Source: Mycobacterium basiliense (GTDB lineage: Bacteria; Actinomycetota; Actinomycetes; Mycobacteriales; Mycobacteriaceae). Taken from it: 64,000 nucleotides of DNA. The notes under the pieces were generated by a model that saw only the letters and a list, made by a program, of their open reading frames with translations, did not search any database and was not told the DNA's origin. Each line of letters begins with the position of its first letter. Position 1 is the stretch's first letter. Made by a program: the position numbers and the translations under genes. This document shows positions 29,009 to 40,286 of this stretch, in pieces. The DNA is taken from assembly GCF_900292015.1 (NCBI RefSeq), contig NZ_LR130759.1, positions 1,488,001-1,552,000 of the forward strand. Direction: 5' to 3'.

Positions 29009-29797
29009 TCACACGAGATCGGAGCGAATTCTGCGCAGCACCTGAGGGTGCAATAAGCCATTGGTTGCCACGGCGCTGCCGCCATGCGGGCCCGAGGTGC
29101 CATCCAGGCTGGTGAGCTGCCCGCCCGCCTCGCGCACCAGGATGTCGAGCGCGGCCAGATCCCACACCGAAACCTCCGGTTCGGCGGCGATATCTACGGC
29201 GCCCTCGGCGAGGAGGCAGTAAGACAAGAAGTCGCCGTAGGCGCGCACGCGCCACACGGCATCGGTCAAACCGAGGAAATTTTCTCGCAACCCCAGCGCG
29301 GTCCATCCCGATAGGCTGGAGAATGACAGACTCGCCGAATCCAGCTCCGTGACAGCGGAAACCGCGAGTCGTCGTGGCGTCGTCCCGTCGACCGACGCGA
29401 ACGCGCCCTGGCCATGTGCCGCCCACCACCGCCGCTGCAGTGCGGGTGCACTCACCACACCGATGCGCGGAACCCCATCTTCAAGCAACGCGATCAAGCT
29501 GGCCCACACCGGCACCCCGCGAACAAAATTCTTGGTGCCGTCGATCGGGTCGATGATCCATTGCCGTCCGTGCCAGGCGGTTGTCCCACCGAACTCCTCG
29601 CCAAGGATGCTGTCACTGGGCCGCTCGCGCTGGAGAGTCTGACGGATTTCGGCTTCAACGGAGCGATCGGCGTCGGTCACCGGGGTCAGGTCGGGCTTGG
29701 TATCGACGTGCAGGTCGAGCGCCCCGAACCGGGCGCGCGTCACGGTGTCGGCGCGGTCGGCCAGCGCCAGCGCGAGGAGTAGGTCCGCCTGATTCAT
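29009..29797 (-). CDS. hisN: Inositol-monophosphatase-family histidinol-phosphatase
   Basis: The 262-residue protein belongs to the lithium-sensitive phosphatase fold and matches M. tuberculosis Rv3137, which acts as histidinol-phosphate phosphatase (last-but-one step of histidine synthesis). Metal-binding motifs are [23 protein letters not shown] and [19 protein letters not shown]. In H37Rv, pflA (Rv3138) lies between this gene and fadE24; here only 79 bp separate them. Confidence 0.9.
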   Translation of the reverse strand: MNQADLLLALALADRADTVTRARFGALDLHVDTKPDLTPVTDADRSVEAEIRQTLQRERPSDSILGEEFGGTTAWHGRQWIIDPIDGTKNFVRGVPVWASLIALLEDGVPRIGVVSAPALQRRWWAAHGQGAFASVDGTTPRRLAVSAVTELDSASLSFSSLSGWTALGLRENFLGLTDAVWRVRAYGDFLSYCLLAEGAVDIAAEPEVSVWDLAALDILVREAGGQLTSLDGTSGPHGGSAVATNGLLHPQVLRRIRSDLV

Positions 29798-29820
29798 GCC
29801 AGCAGTCCTACCATGGCGGC

Positions 29821-30153
29821 GTGGGATGGGAATTTGGCGTACTGCTTGTACTCGTCGCGGTTGCCCTGGTGTTTCTTGCTCCCCGGTTCATCCCGGTCGG
29901 TCCGCGCGGTGCGCTGGCCAGCGGCACGCTATTGGTGACCGGAGTCAGCCCGCGGCCGGACGAGACCGGCGTGCAGTTTGTCACCATCTCCGGCGTCATC
30001 AACGGACCGACGGTCAACGAGCACGCCGTATATCGGCGGCTGGCTGTCCACGTCGACCAATGGCCGGTCACTGGGCAAGTGCTTCCGGTCGTGTACTCGC
30101 CCAAGAATCCGGACAATTGGAGCTTGGTGCCAGAGGAGTCCGCAGACGGCTAG
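29821..30153 (+). CDS. Small membrane-anchored hypothetical protein
   Basis: The 110-residue product (GTG start, [19 protein letters not shown]) has one N-terminal membrane segment at about residues 5-22. A soluble beta-rich part follows, containing [20 protein letters not shown] and [20 protein letters not shown], the latter resembling the end of DUF3592-like or other small exported domains. It runs between hisN (divergent) and PPE51 (convergent, 9 bp away). Function unknown. Confidence 0.75.
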   Translation: MGWEFGVLLVLVAVALVFLAPRFIPVGPRGALASGTLLVTGVSPRPDETGVQFVTISGVINGPTVNEHAVYRRLAVHVDQWPVTGQVLPVVYSPKNPDNWSLVPEESADG

Positions 30154-30162
30154 CGCGCGGCA

Positions 30163-31314
30163 TCAACCGGCCGCCGGCGGGTGTGCCATCACCGTGAGCC
30201 GGACCCCGTATCGGGGCAGCACGCCCGAGGCTCGCCCCGGCGCGGGCATGGCCATCCCCGGAATCCCGGGCGCCGCCGCCGCCTCCTCGGTGCCCGGGAG
30301 TGTGGTCAAACCCGCCGGTGACAACGCCGCTACGGTGCGCACCGAGGGCGCCGCCCAGCTCGGAGGCACCGACAGCTGGCCGATCGACCCCGCCCTACCC
30401 GCGCTCGCCAACACCGTGTTGCCCACTCCGCTGCCAAAGCTCGACGTCGTAGGTGCAGCGCTGGTGCTCGACGCGAACGAGCCGAGCCCAAAGTCGGTGG
30501 GCGCCACCTCGGCCGGATTTTCCGCACCGGCGCCGATAATGCCCAAGTTGTTTTCGGCTCCAATGATCCCGGCGCAGAACGACTCCAGATCCTGAGTGAC
30601 GCCGATGGTCGCATAGACGCTGAATATGCCGTCCAGGACGGTGAAGTCGTCCGGAATGATGTTGGGTATTTGCTGCAGTGCCTGCACTGATTGGGTCACC
30701 GAAGAAATCAGCTGTGACACCGGATCGGCGGCGGCGGCGCTGGCATTGGCTTGGGTGACCGCACTGTTCTGCGCCGCCAGCCCGGCCGGGTTGGTGGGCT
30801 GCTGTGGGGAGGTGAACGGTGTCAGCTGCACCGCCGCCGCCGAGTTGGTCGCATAGCCGTACATTGCGGTGGCGTCCTGGACCCACATTTCGGCGTACTG
30901 TGCCTCGTTCGCTGCGATCGCGGCGGTGTTCTGGCCAAAGAAATTGGTGGCGATCAGCGACAGCAGCTGGATGCGGTTGGCCGCGATCACGGGCGGCGGC
31001 ACGGTCATGGCGTAGGCCTGCTCGTAGGCCATCGCCGCCGCCCTGGCCTGAATCGCGACCTGCAGTGTCTGTTCGGCGGTCGCGTGCAACCAGCCCACGT
31101 AGGGGGTGGCGCTTGCCTCCATCGACGCGGCCGCCGGGCCATGCCAATTCAAACTGGTGAGGCCGGTAAGGATCGACCCACAGGTCTCGGCGGTGGTGGC
31201 TAACTCGGCGGCCAGTGCATCCCAGCTGGCCGCGGCGGCCAAAAGTGACCCCGAGCCGGGGCCGGCGTACATCCGAGCAGAGTTGACCTCCGGCGGAAAT
31301 ATGGCGAAGTCCAT
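30163..31314 (-). CDS. PPE51: PPE51 ortholog
   Basis: The 383-residue protein begins MDFAIFPPEVNSARMYAG and has a full PPE domain (to about residue 175, with the WHG turn) and a PPE-SVP type C-terminal region ending in YGVRLTVMAHPPAAG. It matches M. tuberculosis PPE51 (Rv3136), an outer-membrane-associated protein implicated in uptake of glycerol, disaccharides and other small solutes. Its position next to hisN is conserved. A close paralog follows at 31800-32930 on the same strand. Confidence 0.9.
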   Translation of the reverse strand: MDFAIFPPEVNSARMYAGPGSGSLLAAAASWDALAAELATTAETCGSILTGLTSLNWHGPAAASMEASATPYVGWLHATAEQTLQVAIQARAAAMAYEQAYAMTVPPPVIAANRIQLLSLIATNFFGQNTAAIAANEAQYAEMWVQDATAMYGYATNSAAAVQLTPFTSPQQPTNPAGLAAQNSAVTQANASAAAADPVSQLISSVTQSVQALQQIPNIIPDDFTVLDGIFSVYATIGVTQDLESFCAGIIGAENNLGIIGAGAENPAEVAPTDFGLGSFASSTSAAPTTSSFGSGVGNTVLASAGRAGSIGQLSVPPSWAAPSVRTVAALSPAGLTTLPGTEEAAAAPGIPGMAMPAPGRASGVLPRYGVRLTVMAHPPAAG

Positions 31315-31799
31315 TGGTACACAGCTCCTTTAATCGGCGGATGTGGTGAAACCGCGCCGAAGTCGACACCTACGGTCGCTGCTTTGGCGCGGTCAGTAGA
31401 AATGTAGGATTTCTGATATTTGCGGTGGGAGGATTCAGATAAAAATTGTGTGAATCAGGTCATGTTTTGCCCGTTGCGGTAGTACGGGGACACGTGGCCG
31501 CACAGCGGTACCGGCGGCCGAAATCCGATGCGGCGCTGGCAGGTCACGCGAACAGGGTGCATGGCGGCCCTCGGTTGGGGCGGGTCCCTAAACGCGCAAG
31601 ACCTAGCCGGCGGCTCCGCACAGCAAAGTAAATTCCTGGTAATGGTCCAGTGAATTCTCGATGGGCGACTACTTACCGCAAATTGTTGCCTTTGGATTGC
31701 CTACGGATTGCCTTCGGATAAAAGGATTGCCGAATCCATGGCCGAGAAAGTGGGAAACGCTTTTCGGTTTAGCGGAGCCACCGCTTGCCTAGTGGTATG
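31315..31799. other. Intergenic region between two PPE genes
   Basis: These 485 bases lie upstream of PPE51 and downstream of its paralog. No protein is supported. The section near PPE51 (31390-31450) is AT-richer and is the likely PPE51 promoter. At 31694, 31705 and 31724 the octamer GGATTGCC recurs, with a partial copy at 31716. Confidence 0.5.
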
Positions 31800-32930
31800 T
31801 CACCCGGCCGCCGGCGGCCGCGACATCACGGTGAGCCGGACCCCGTATCGGGGGATCACGCTCGAGCTGCGCTTGCCGGTGCCAACTGGCATCCCGGGAA
31901 CTCCCGGCGCGCCCTGGTCGGATACCTCGGTACCCGGGATCGTTGTCAAACCGGTGCCGGACATCGCCGTGACGGCGCCGGTCGAGGGAGCCGACCAGGA
32001 TGGCGGTACGGACATCGGCCCGATCGAACCCGCCCGGCTCATGCTGACGGTGACGGCGTTGGGCGCTGCGCCGGCGCTGCCGGCCGCAGTCAATTGCGGT
32101 GCGAGCGCGGCCGGCAGCAATTCGGCCGGACTTACCGCGTTGCTACTGAAGAGACCCAGACTGCTTTCCGCCGAGATGATCCCAGCGGCAAAAGCCTCGA
32201 CGTCCTGGCACATGCCGACCGTCGAATACAACGCGAATATGGCGTCAAGGACGGTGAAGTCATCTGGGATAATGCCCGGCCACCACGACTGGGTCGTCTT
32301 CAGGGCCTGGGGAATCGCAGCAGACAACTGCGACAACACCGACTGCGTCGGTGAGCCGCTTTCGGCCGGGCCGGGGGCAACGCTGTGAGCGGGTGATTCC
32401 GCTGGATTGATGATGTCCTGAGGGGAGGAGAAGGGTGTCAACATTGTCGCGGCCGCCGAGCTGGCTGCATAGCCGTACATCGCGGCGGCGTCCTGGGCCC
32501 ACATCTCGGCGTACTGTGCCTCGGTGGCCGCGATGGCCGCCGTATTCTGCCCGAAGAAGTTTGATGCAATGAGGACCTGCAGCTGGGCCCGATTGGCGGT
32601 GACATCCGCGGGCGGAACCGTCATCGCATAAGCCTGTTCGAACGCAGCCGCGGCCGCTCTGGCCTGATTGGCCGATTCCTTGGCTTGCAAACCGGTCGCC
32701 TGCAGCCAGTCCACGAATGGTGTAGCGGTTGCCAACATCGCCGCGGATGCGGGGCCCCACCAGTACATGGCGGTCAGCGACGAGATCGTCGAGTCGTAGC
32801 CCTCGGCGGTCGACAATAATTCAACGGCTACCATATCCCAGCTGCCCGCGGCCGCCAAAAGCGAGGCAGGGCCGGGGCCGCTGTAAATTCTCGCCGAGTT
32901 GACTTCGGGTGGCAGGAATGCGTAATCCAT
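31800..32930 (-). CDS. PPE family protein, full-length PPE50-like paralog of PPE51
   Basis: The 376-residue protein begins MDYAFLPPEVNSARIYSG and is homologous to PPE51 over its whole length, including the closing YGVRLTVMSRPPAAG. In H37Rv this position is held by PPE50 (Rv3135), which is only about 132 residues, so this looks like an intact version of a gene truncated in M. tuberculosis. The ATG at 32928-32930 is the natural PPE start; upstream in-frame sequence is not protein-like. Likely ESX-exported; specific role unknown. Confidence 0.87.
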   Translation of the reverse strand: MDYAFLPPEVNSARIYSGPGPASLLAAAGSWDMVAVELLSTAEGYDSTISSLTAMYWWGPASAAMLATATPFVDWLQATGLQAKESANQARAAAAAFEQAYAMTVPPADVTANRAQLQVLIASNFFGQNTAAIAATEAQYAEMWAQDAAAMYGYAASSAAATMLTPFSSPQDIINPAESPAHSVAPGPAESGSPTQSVLSQLSAAIPQALKTTQSWWPGIIPDDFTVLDAIFALYSTVGMCQDVEAFAAGIISAESSLGLFSSNAVSPAELLPAALAPQLTAAGSAGAAPNAVTVSMSRAGSIGPMSVPPSWSAPSTGAVTAMSGTGLTTIPGTEVSDQGAPGVPGMPVGTGKRSSSVIPRYGVRLTVMSRPPAAG

Positions 32931-33255
32931 TACTCCACAGCCCCTTTTGACTGTTGTGGCCTTATCGGCGTTTGGCGAAGGCACGAGTCGGCGCTGGCTC
33001 GCGTGATCGTCACAAGCGGCGGGAACCGCTGAGGGCCGCCCTCTTTGGTAAGCGTCAACAACTGTGGAATGTCGCGGCGGGCTTAGCGTATAGTCGCCCG
33101 CCGTTTGTCGCATGGTGAGAACCATGGCGACGTCGAGTGATTGGACAAGGAAACGGCTCGGCGGACAAGCTGCGTACCTGGTCAACACATTGCTGCGCGG
33201 TGTCCCCGGGCCGGTTGAGGTCAAATCCGCGACTTTGAGTCACGGCGATTCTAAC
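32931..33255. other. Intergenic region upstream of the PPE50-like gene
   Basis: I see no protein in these 325 bases. They should contain the promoter of the PPE50-like gene on the minus strand; AGGGGC about 5-10 bp before its ATG is the ribosome site. Confidence 0.4.
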
Positions 33256-33860
33256 TCATTTGTGCTGGCCTTCTTGAGAATTCATCGGCGGGTGGCTTCC
33301 TGGGGTTCGGTTCGCCGCCGTGGTCAAAGGTGTCTTCCCGGGCGTGGCGGCATTCCGCACTGCGTCCGGCCGCGGCAGGGAGGGCGTGATGATGTCAACC
33401 GGCACCGGGAATACCACTGTCGAATTCTGATCGGCTTCGAGTTCCAAAAGGGTTTGCAAGTAGCGCAACTGCAGCGATGCCGGACTCCTTGAGAGCGTCT
33501 CGGCGGCCTCCCGCAGCTCCTCTGATGCCTGCAGCTCTCCTCGGGCGTTGATGTCCTTGGCGCGACGTTCCCGCTCGGCTTCGGCCTCGCGGGCCATCGC
33601 TCGCTGCATTGATTCGGGGATCTCGACGTCCTTGATCTCCACCACCCGAACCTGCGCGCCACACGGTTCGGTCATGTTTTCGATTACCGCCCGCGGATCG
33701 TTGTTGAAGTCATCGCGTTGTGCCAGCAGCGTGTCCAGGTCAATGCGGTTGTCATGTTCCAGGTCACCGACCCCCTGAAAGCAATTATGGCGGTGGAGAA
33801 TTACGCGGTCGCGACGTCACAGATCGCGCACCGCGTGTGGTCGGCGCGGTTGCCGGTCGC
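33256..33860 (-). pseudogene. Broken stomatin/prohibitin-like (SPFH) gene with an internal inversion
   Basis: On the minus strand from about 33741 down to 33256 one reads the middle and C-terminal parts of a stomatin-like protein: DLDTLLAQRDDFNNDPRAV, VRVVEIKDVEIPESMQRAMA, EAEAERERRAK, SASLQLRYLQTLLELEADQN-like sequence and PVPVDIITP. The segment that should precede it (VNAVVMFQVTDPLKAIMAVE, then NYAVATSQIA) is present at about 33739-33825 but on the plus strand. The two halves meet near 33740, so an inversion has split the gene; the N-terminal membrane anchor is missing. SPFH proteins scaffold membrane proteases and microdomains. Confidence 0.7.
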
Positions 33861-33927
33861 GCCATTGGGCGGCATCGGGATCATGTTCGCCAGCTATGAC
33901 CGCTGGCGTCAGAAGGTCGGCTGGCAC

Positions 33928-34045
33928 GGCGCCGAGGCGTCGTTGACTACTTTGTCCGGCAGCGGCATTGCCGCGGTGTAGGTGCGGTAGGCGAGGATCC
34001 CTATCACCAGAAAGCCGAAGAGCATCACCAGGGACTATCCCCTGA
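33928..34045 (-). pseudogene. Remnant resembling the N-terminus of a quinol-type nitric oxide reductase
   Basis: A short minus-strand frame reads LVMLFGFLVIGILAYRTY followed by MPLPDKVV and soon stops. A hydrophobic helix followed by a PxPDxVV block is how quinol-dependent NO reductases (NorZ/qNOR) and relatives begin. No start codon context or remaining gene follows, so if real it is a relic. The similarity is by memory over about 30 residues. Confidence 0.35.
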
Positions 34046-34221
34046 ACATCCCTTGCCAACCAGCGGGCGCGCCGATTGCTGCGCTGAATCTGGTGGTAAC
34101 GATGTCGGCTGAGCTGTCATTCCAGGACCTCTCGTGTGGGCGACGGGCGGTATCGCCATGTGCTCATGAACATCCAAATTGCGGTCCGGCGGCTGCGACG
34201 ACAGGATTTCGCCATTTATCT

Positions 34222-34241
34222 GTAGGGACCAAAGACACCCG
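34222..34241. promoter_or_regulatory. Dos box 1 upstream of usp-dosR-dosS
   Basis: GTAGGGACCAAAGACACCCG keeps the GGGAC half-site and the central A-rich and GNC positions of the 20-bp DosR consensus (TTSGGGACTWWAGTCCCSAA). It lies about 85-105 bp upstream of the usp start and 21 bp (two helical turns) from the second box, the paired arrangement that DosR dimers use. Confidence 0.65.
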
Positions 34242-34242
34242 A

Positions 34243-34262
34243 TTTGGGACCTAGGGCTCTGG
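34243..34262. promoter_or_regulatory. Dos box 2 upstream of usp-dosR-dosS
   Basis: TTTGGGACCTAGGGCTCTGG matches the left half of the DosR consensus well and the right half partly. It is the promoter-proximal member of the pair and places DosR near the polymerase site, supporting autoregulation as known for Rv3134c-devR-devS in M. tuberculosis. Confidence 0.65.
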
Positions 34263-34325
34263 GGGTTGCGGGTGCTCGGTCGATAGCGTGCTGACTGGCC
34301 GAAGGGCTCGATAGAGGAGACGCGA

Positions 34326-35123
34326 ATGAGCAACGAGTCAGCCCCGGCAATCGTCGTCGGAATTGACGGGTCGCATGCGGCAACCTACGCGGCCCTTTGG
34401 GCGATCGACGAGGCTGTCAGTCGAGACATTCCACTGCGCCTGGTGTACGTCGTCGATCACCTGGAACCGGCGGGCAGCGGTGCTCATGTTGCGCAGGAAG
34501 GAGCGGCGCATGCAGCGTTGTACGACGTCTACCGCGCGGTCGACGCCACTGGGCGCCCGGTCAAGATCGAAACCGAGATTCTGTGGGGCAGGCCGCTCAC
34601 CAAGCTGATGGCCGAGTCCCGGTCGGCGGTCATGGTCTGTGTTGGGTCCATCGGGCTTAACCACGCACGGCGAGGGGAAGGCTCGGTGGCGGGCACCCTG
34701 GCCGGATCGGCGCTATGTCCGGTGGCGGTGATCCAGGCGCCTGCCGGGGGAGCGGCGGTACCCGCCATCAGTGGTGTCGTGGCGGAGGTGGGAAACGGGT
34801 CGGTGTTGCGGCACGCTTTCGAGGAGGCGAGGTTACGGGATGTTCCACTGCTGGCCATCTCCTCAGGATTGACGACGGCGTCCGACGTTGATGACGGAAA
34901 CCGTTTGGCGAAAAAGCAACTGGAGCGCCGGCTTGCCCGGTGGACGCGGCTGTATCCGGATGTGGAGGTTGACTCAGAAGTGATCCGTGGACATGCCTGC
35001 ACCTATCTGGCCGCCAATGCAAAGCCGGACCAGCTGTATGTTGCTGACTCCCATGCAGCGCAGGTATGCAACGTCTACAGCGCGGCATGTTCGGTACTGA
35101 CGGTACGCATCGGCAACCTGTAG
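34326..35123 (+). CDS. Universal stress protein, Rv3134c ortholog
   Basis: The 265-residue protein has two tandem USP domains (about 8-145 and 155-262). The first has the ATP-binding pattern VGSIGLNHARRGEGSVAGTLAGS-like, with the G-2x-G-9x-G(S) spacing visible. It is the first gene of the dosR operon, as in M. tuberculosis, and is preceded by two Dos boxes and a GAGGAG ribosome site. It ends 24 bp before dosR. Confidence 0.93.
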   Translation: MSNESAPAIVVGIDGSHAATYAALWAIDEAVSRDIPLRLVYVVDHLEPAGSGAHVAQEGAAHAALYDVYRAVDATGRPVKIETEILWGRPLTKLMAESRSAVMVCVGSIGLNHARRGEGSVAGTLAGSALCPVAVIQAPAGGAAVPAISGVVAEVGNGSVLRHAFEEARLRDVPLLAISSGLTTASDVDDGNRLAKKQLERRLARWTRLYPDVEVDSEVIRGHACTYLAANAKPDQLYVADSHAAQVCNVYSAACSVLTVRIGNL

Positions 35124-35147
35124 GCAGCCAAAATCGGGAGTGGTGTC

Positions 35148-38515
<3,368 letters not shown>

Positions 38516-38618
38516 GGCTGCCTTTCCGGTCAGACAAGCCTTCCGGTGGACGACGCGCGTCATGAATTAAGGATCTGCGCGCACCGCGTTGTGGTGGCAG
38601 AGGACGAAGCCATCGGCA

Positions 38619-38638
38619 GCGAAGGACCTTCGGCCCTG
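38619..38638. promoter_or_regulatory. Dos box upstream of the Rv3131-like gene
   Basis: GCGAAGGACCTTCGGCCCTG has the GGAC-N4-GGCCC arrangement of DosR sites, including the GGCCCT right half seen at several tuberculosis DosR targets. It lies 104-123 bp upstream of the nitroreductase start, in the place where the shared Rv3131/tgs1 promoter lies in M. tuberculosis. Confidence 0.6.
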
Positions 38639-38676
38639 CTCCGTCCGGCGATGCACGCCAATCCGCGCCATGGCCA

Positions 38677-39105
38677 TCACGCAAAGGTGTCGAGACGGTC
38701 CGGTTCGGGTCCAAACCTGAAGCGTCGACCGGCAGTTCCGGACGGGATTACCCGCACGTAGTGGAGTTTCAACGTTGCAACCCATGGGATGAGGTGGGCT
38801 CGTTCGGCTTTCTGAATTTCCGCATCTGTTTCCAGAACCTGTGCCCGTCCTTTGACGATCACGCTCCTGCCCTCGACGGAGGTGTGGTCGTCGGCCTCGA
38901 AAGCGACAGGGCTGCTAGTCGCCGCGAGAAACAATTTCGTGCCCTCGGCGGTCCGGAATAGCACCGTACGGTCCTGCACCACGTAGTTGACCGGAAAGAT
39001 CTCCGGCTCGCCGGCCATGCTGGTAACCAACCGGCCCAGCGCGGCACCGCTGCGTAGATCCCAACTCTGGTCGTCGGAGAGATACGTGACTGGCTCGTCG
39101 GCCAC
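38677..39105 (-). CDS. Pyridoxamine-5'-phosphate-oxidase-like FMN-binding protein, Rv3129 ortholog
   Basis: The 142-residue split-barrel protein resembles Rv3129 (DosR regulon) but has about 40 more N-terminal residues (ALGRLVTSMAGEPEIFPVNY), giving a complete PNPOx-like fold including the first strands. VLFRTAEGTKLFLA and AFEADDHTSVEGRSVIVKGR are conserved. Rv3129 in H37Rv is annotated as 110 residues and begins at the following strand. The GTG start directly follows the stop of the Rv3127-like gene, so the two are coupled. Members bind FMN or F420. Confidence 0.88.
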   Translation of the reverse strand: MADEPVTYLSDDQSWDLRSGAALGRLVTSMAGEPEIFPVNYVVQDRTVLFRTAEGTKLFLAATSSPVAFEADDHTSVEGRSVIVKGRAQVLETDAEIQKAERAHLIPWVATLKLHYVRVIPSGTAGRRFRFGPEPDRLDTFA

Positions 39106-40128
39106 CTAATCAACTTTTCCTGGGGCATAGCGAATTTCGAAGACACTGTCTATGGATCTTCGCGGGGTTGGGGCCGGAATATCGTCGATCGACGGTGCGG
39201 TCCCGGCCCGGATCAAGACTTGTGGGTCGCCGCGGCGGCCGATGAGTTCTCGGACTGCCTCGCGGCTTTCCGCCGATTCGATCAAATGGCTCAACGTACA
39301 CGTCGCCATGCCGGCCATAGTGCATTCCAGCAGCACGCGGGACAGCGCTTCTCCACATCGCAATACGTCATTGCGGGTGTTGGTGCGGGTCGACAGCACT
39401 AGGATTTTGGAGAAGTCCGCGCTGACTTCCGCTCGGCGATTCTGGTGGCCCCGGACCGGGAATTCGCGGCCGACGTCCACCCGGTGCCGCTCGGTGTCGG
39501 AGGGCAGCGAGCTTGGTGGTATGCCTTCGACTAGGGCGAATGGTGAAGTCCACCAATCGAGTTCGGCATGATACGTTGGATCGTCGCGCCGCAGAGCCGC
39601 ACTGAGCTGTGATGCCTCCACCAACTGTGGTCGTTGGTGATCGGTCAGGACGTCAAGCATGGCAACGTCTTCGTCGACGATGCCGCGCAGGATCGGTTCG
39701 ACGAGGTTCCAGTACCTGGGACGGTCAAACGCTAGCCGGTCGGTTCTGCGCCGCAGCATGGCATCGGCCCGCCTTCGTTCAGCTTCCGTAACGTGTTCGG
39801 TGGCGCCGAAATCGATGGTGGCCAGCTGCGCTGAGTCGTTCGGGTTCGGGAAACGGACGACGTTGGCGTACCAACCCGCGCTTGCCGCGGCGGTCCGGAA
39901 GTGGTCGAGTACTGCGCCGCAGCTGAGTAGCGCCTGTCGGCCGGACCGATCTGTGGCCGGGACGGTTCGGTTGCGATCAACGAACAACCGCAGGGTTATT
40001 TGCGCACCGTATTCGGCCACCCACCGCCAGGGTTGACTGTTGTGTACCGACGGCGCTCTGGACGCCAGCAGGACGGCGTTCTTGAGCGCCTCGATATCCA
40101 CGACATCGACATTAGGGTGACCGCACAA
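39106..40128 (-). CDS. Nitroreductase-family protein, Rv3127 ortholog
   Basis: The 340-residue protein matches M. tuberculosis Rv3127, a DosR-regulated Acg-family nitroreductase-like protein, and is a paralog of the gene at 37526-38515: it shares APSVHNSQPWRWVAE, ATDRSGRQALLSCGAVLDH and RRRTDRLAFDRP. It is followed without a gap by the Rv3129-like gene. A weak Dos-box-like sequence lies just upstream at 40135-40154. The broken 13E12 gene is divergent from it, whereas in H37Rv the 13E12 gene lies between Rv3127 and Rv3129. Confidence 0.91.
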   Translation of the reverse strand: MCGHPNVDVVDIEALKNAVLLASRAPSVHNSQPWRWVAEYGAQITLRLFVDRNRTVPATDRSGRQALLSCGAVLDHFRTAAASAGWYANVVRFPNPNDSAQLATIDFGATEHVTEAERRRADAMLRRRTDRLAFDRPRYWNLVEPILRGIVDEDVAMLDVLTDHQRPQLVEASQLSAALRRDDPTYHAELDWWTSPFALVEGIPPSSLPSDTERHRVDVGREFPVRGHQNRRAEVSADFSKILVLSTRTNTRNDVLRCGEALSRVLLECTMAGMATCTLSHLIESAESREAVRELIGRRGDPQVLIRAGTAPSIDDIPAPTPRRSIDSVFEIRYAPGKVD

Positions 40129-40134
40129 GCCTCA

Positions 40135-40154
40135 ATAGGGTCATTCGTCATCTG
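40135..40154. promoter_or_regulatory. Possible weak Dos box upstream of the Rv3127-like gene
   Basis: ATAGGGTCATTCGTCATCTG matches about nine or ten of the 14 core positions of the DosR consensus (GGG-C at left, GTC at right). It lies only 7-26 bp upstream of the chosen start, which is close for an activator unless the true start is further downstream. Confidence 0.3.
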
Positions 40155-40286
40155 GTCCAAATGTATTGCGTGCGTGCGCTTTCAAAGTCGTGGCACGACG
40201 AGAACGGGATGAAATCACTTGTGCGCCATGGCTTCATGGGAATCCGCGGCGGCATTTTTGTCGGTGGCCCGGCATAGTATGCGAAC

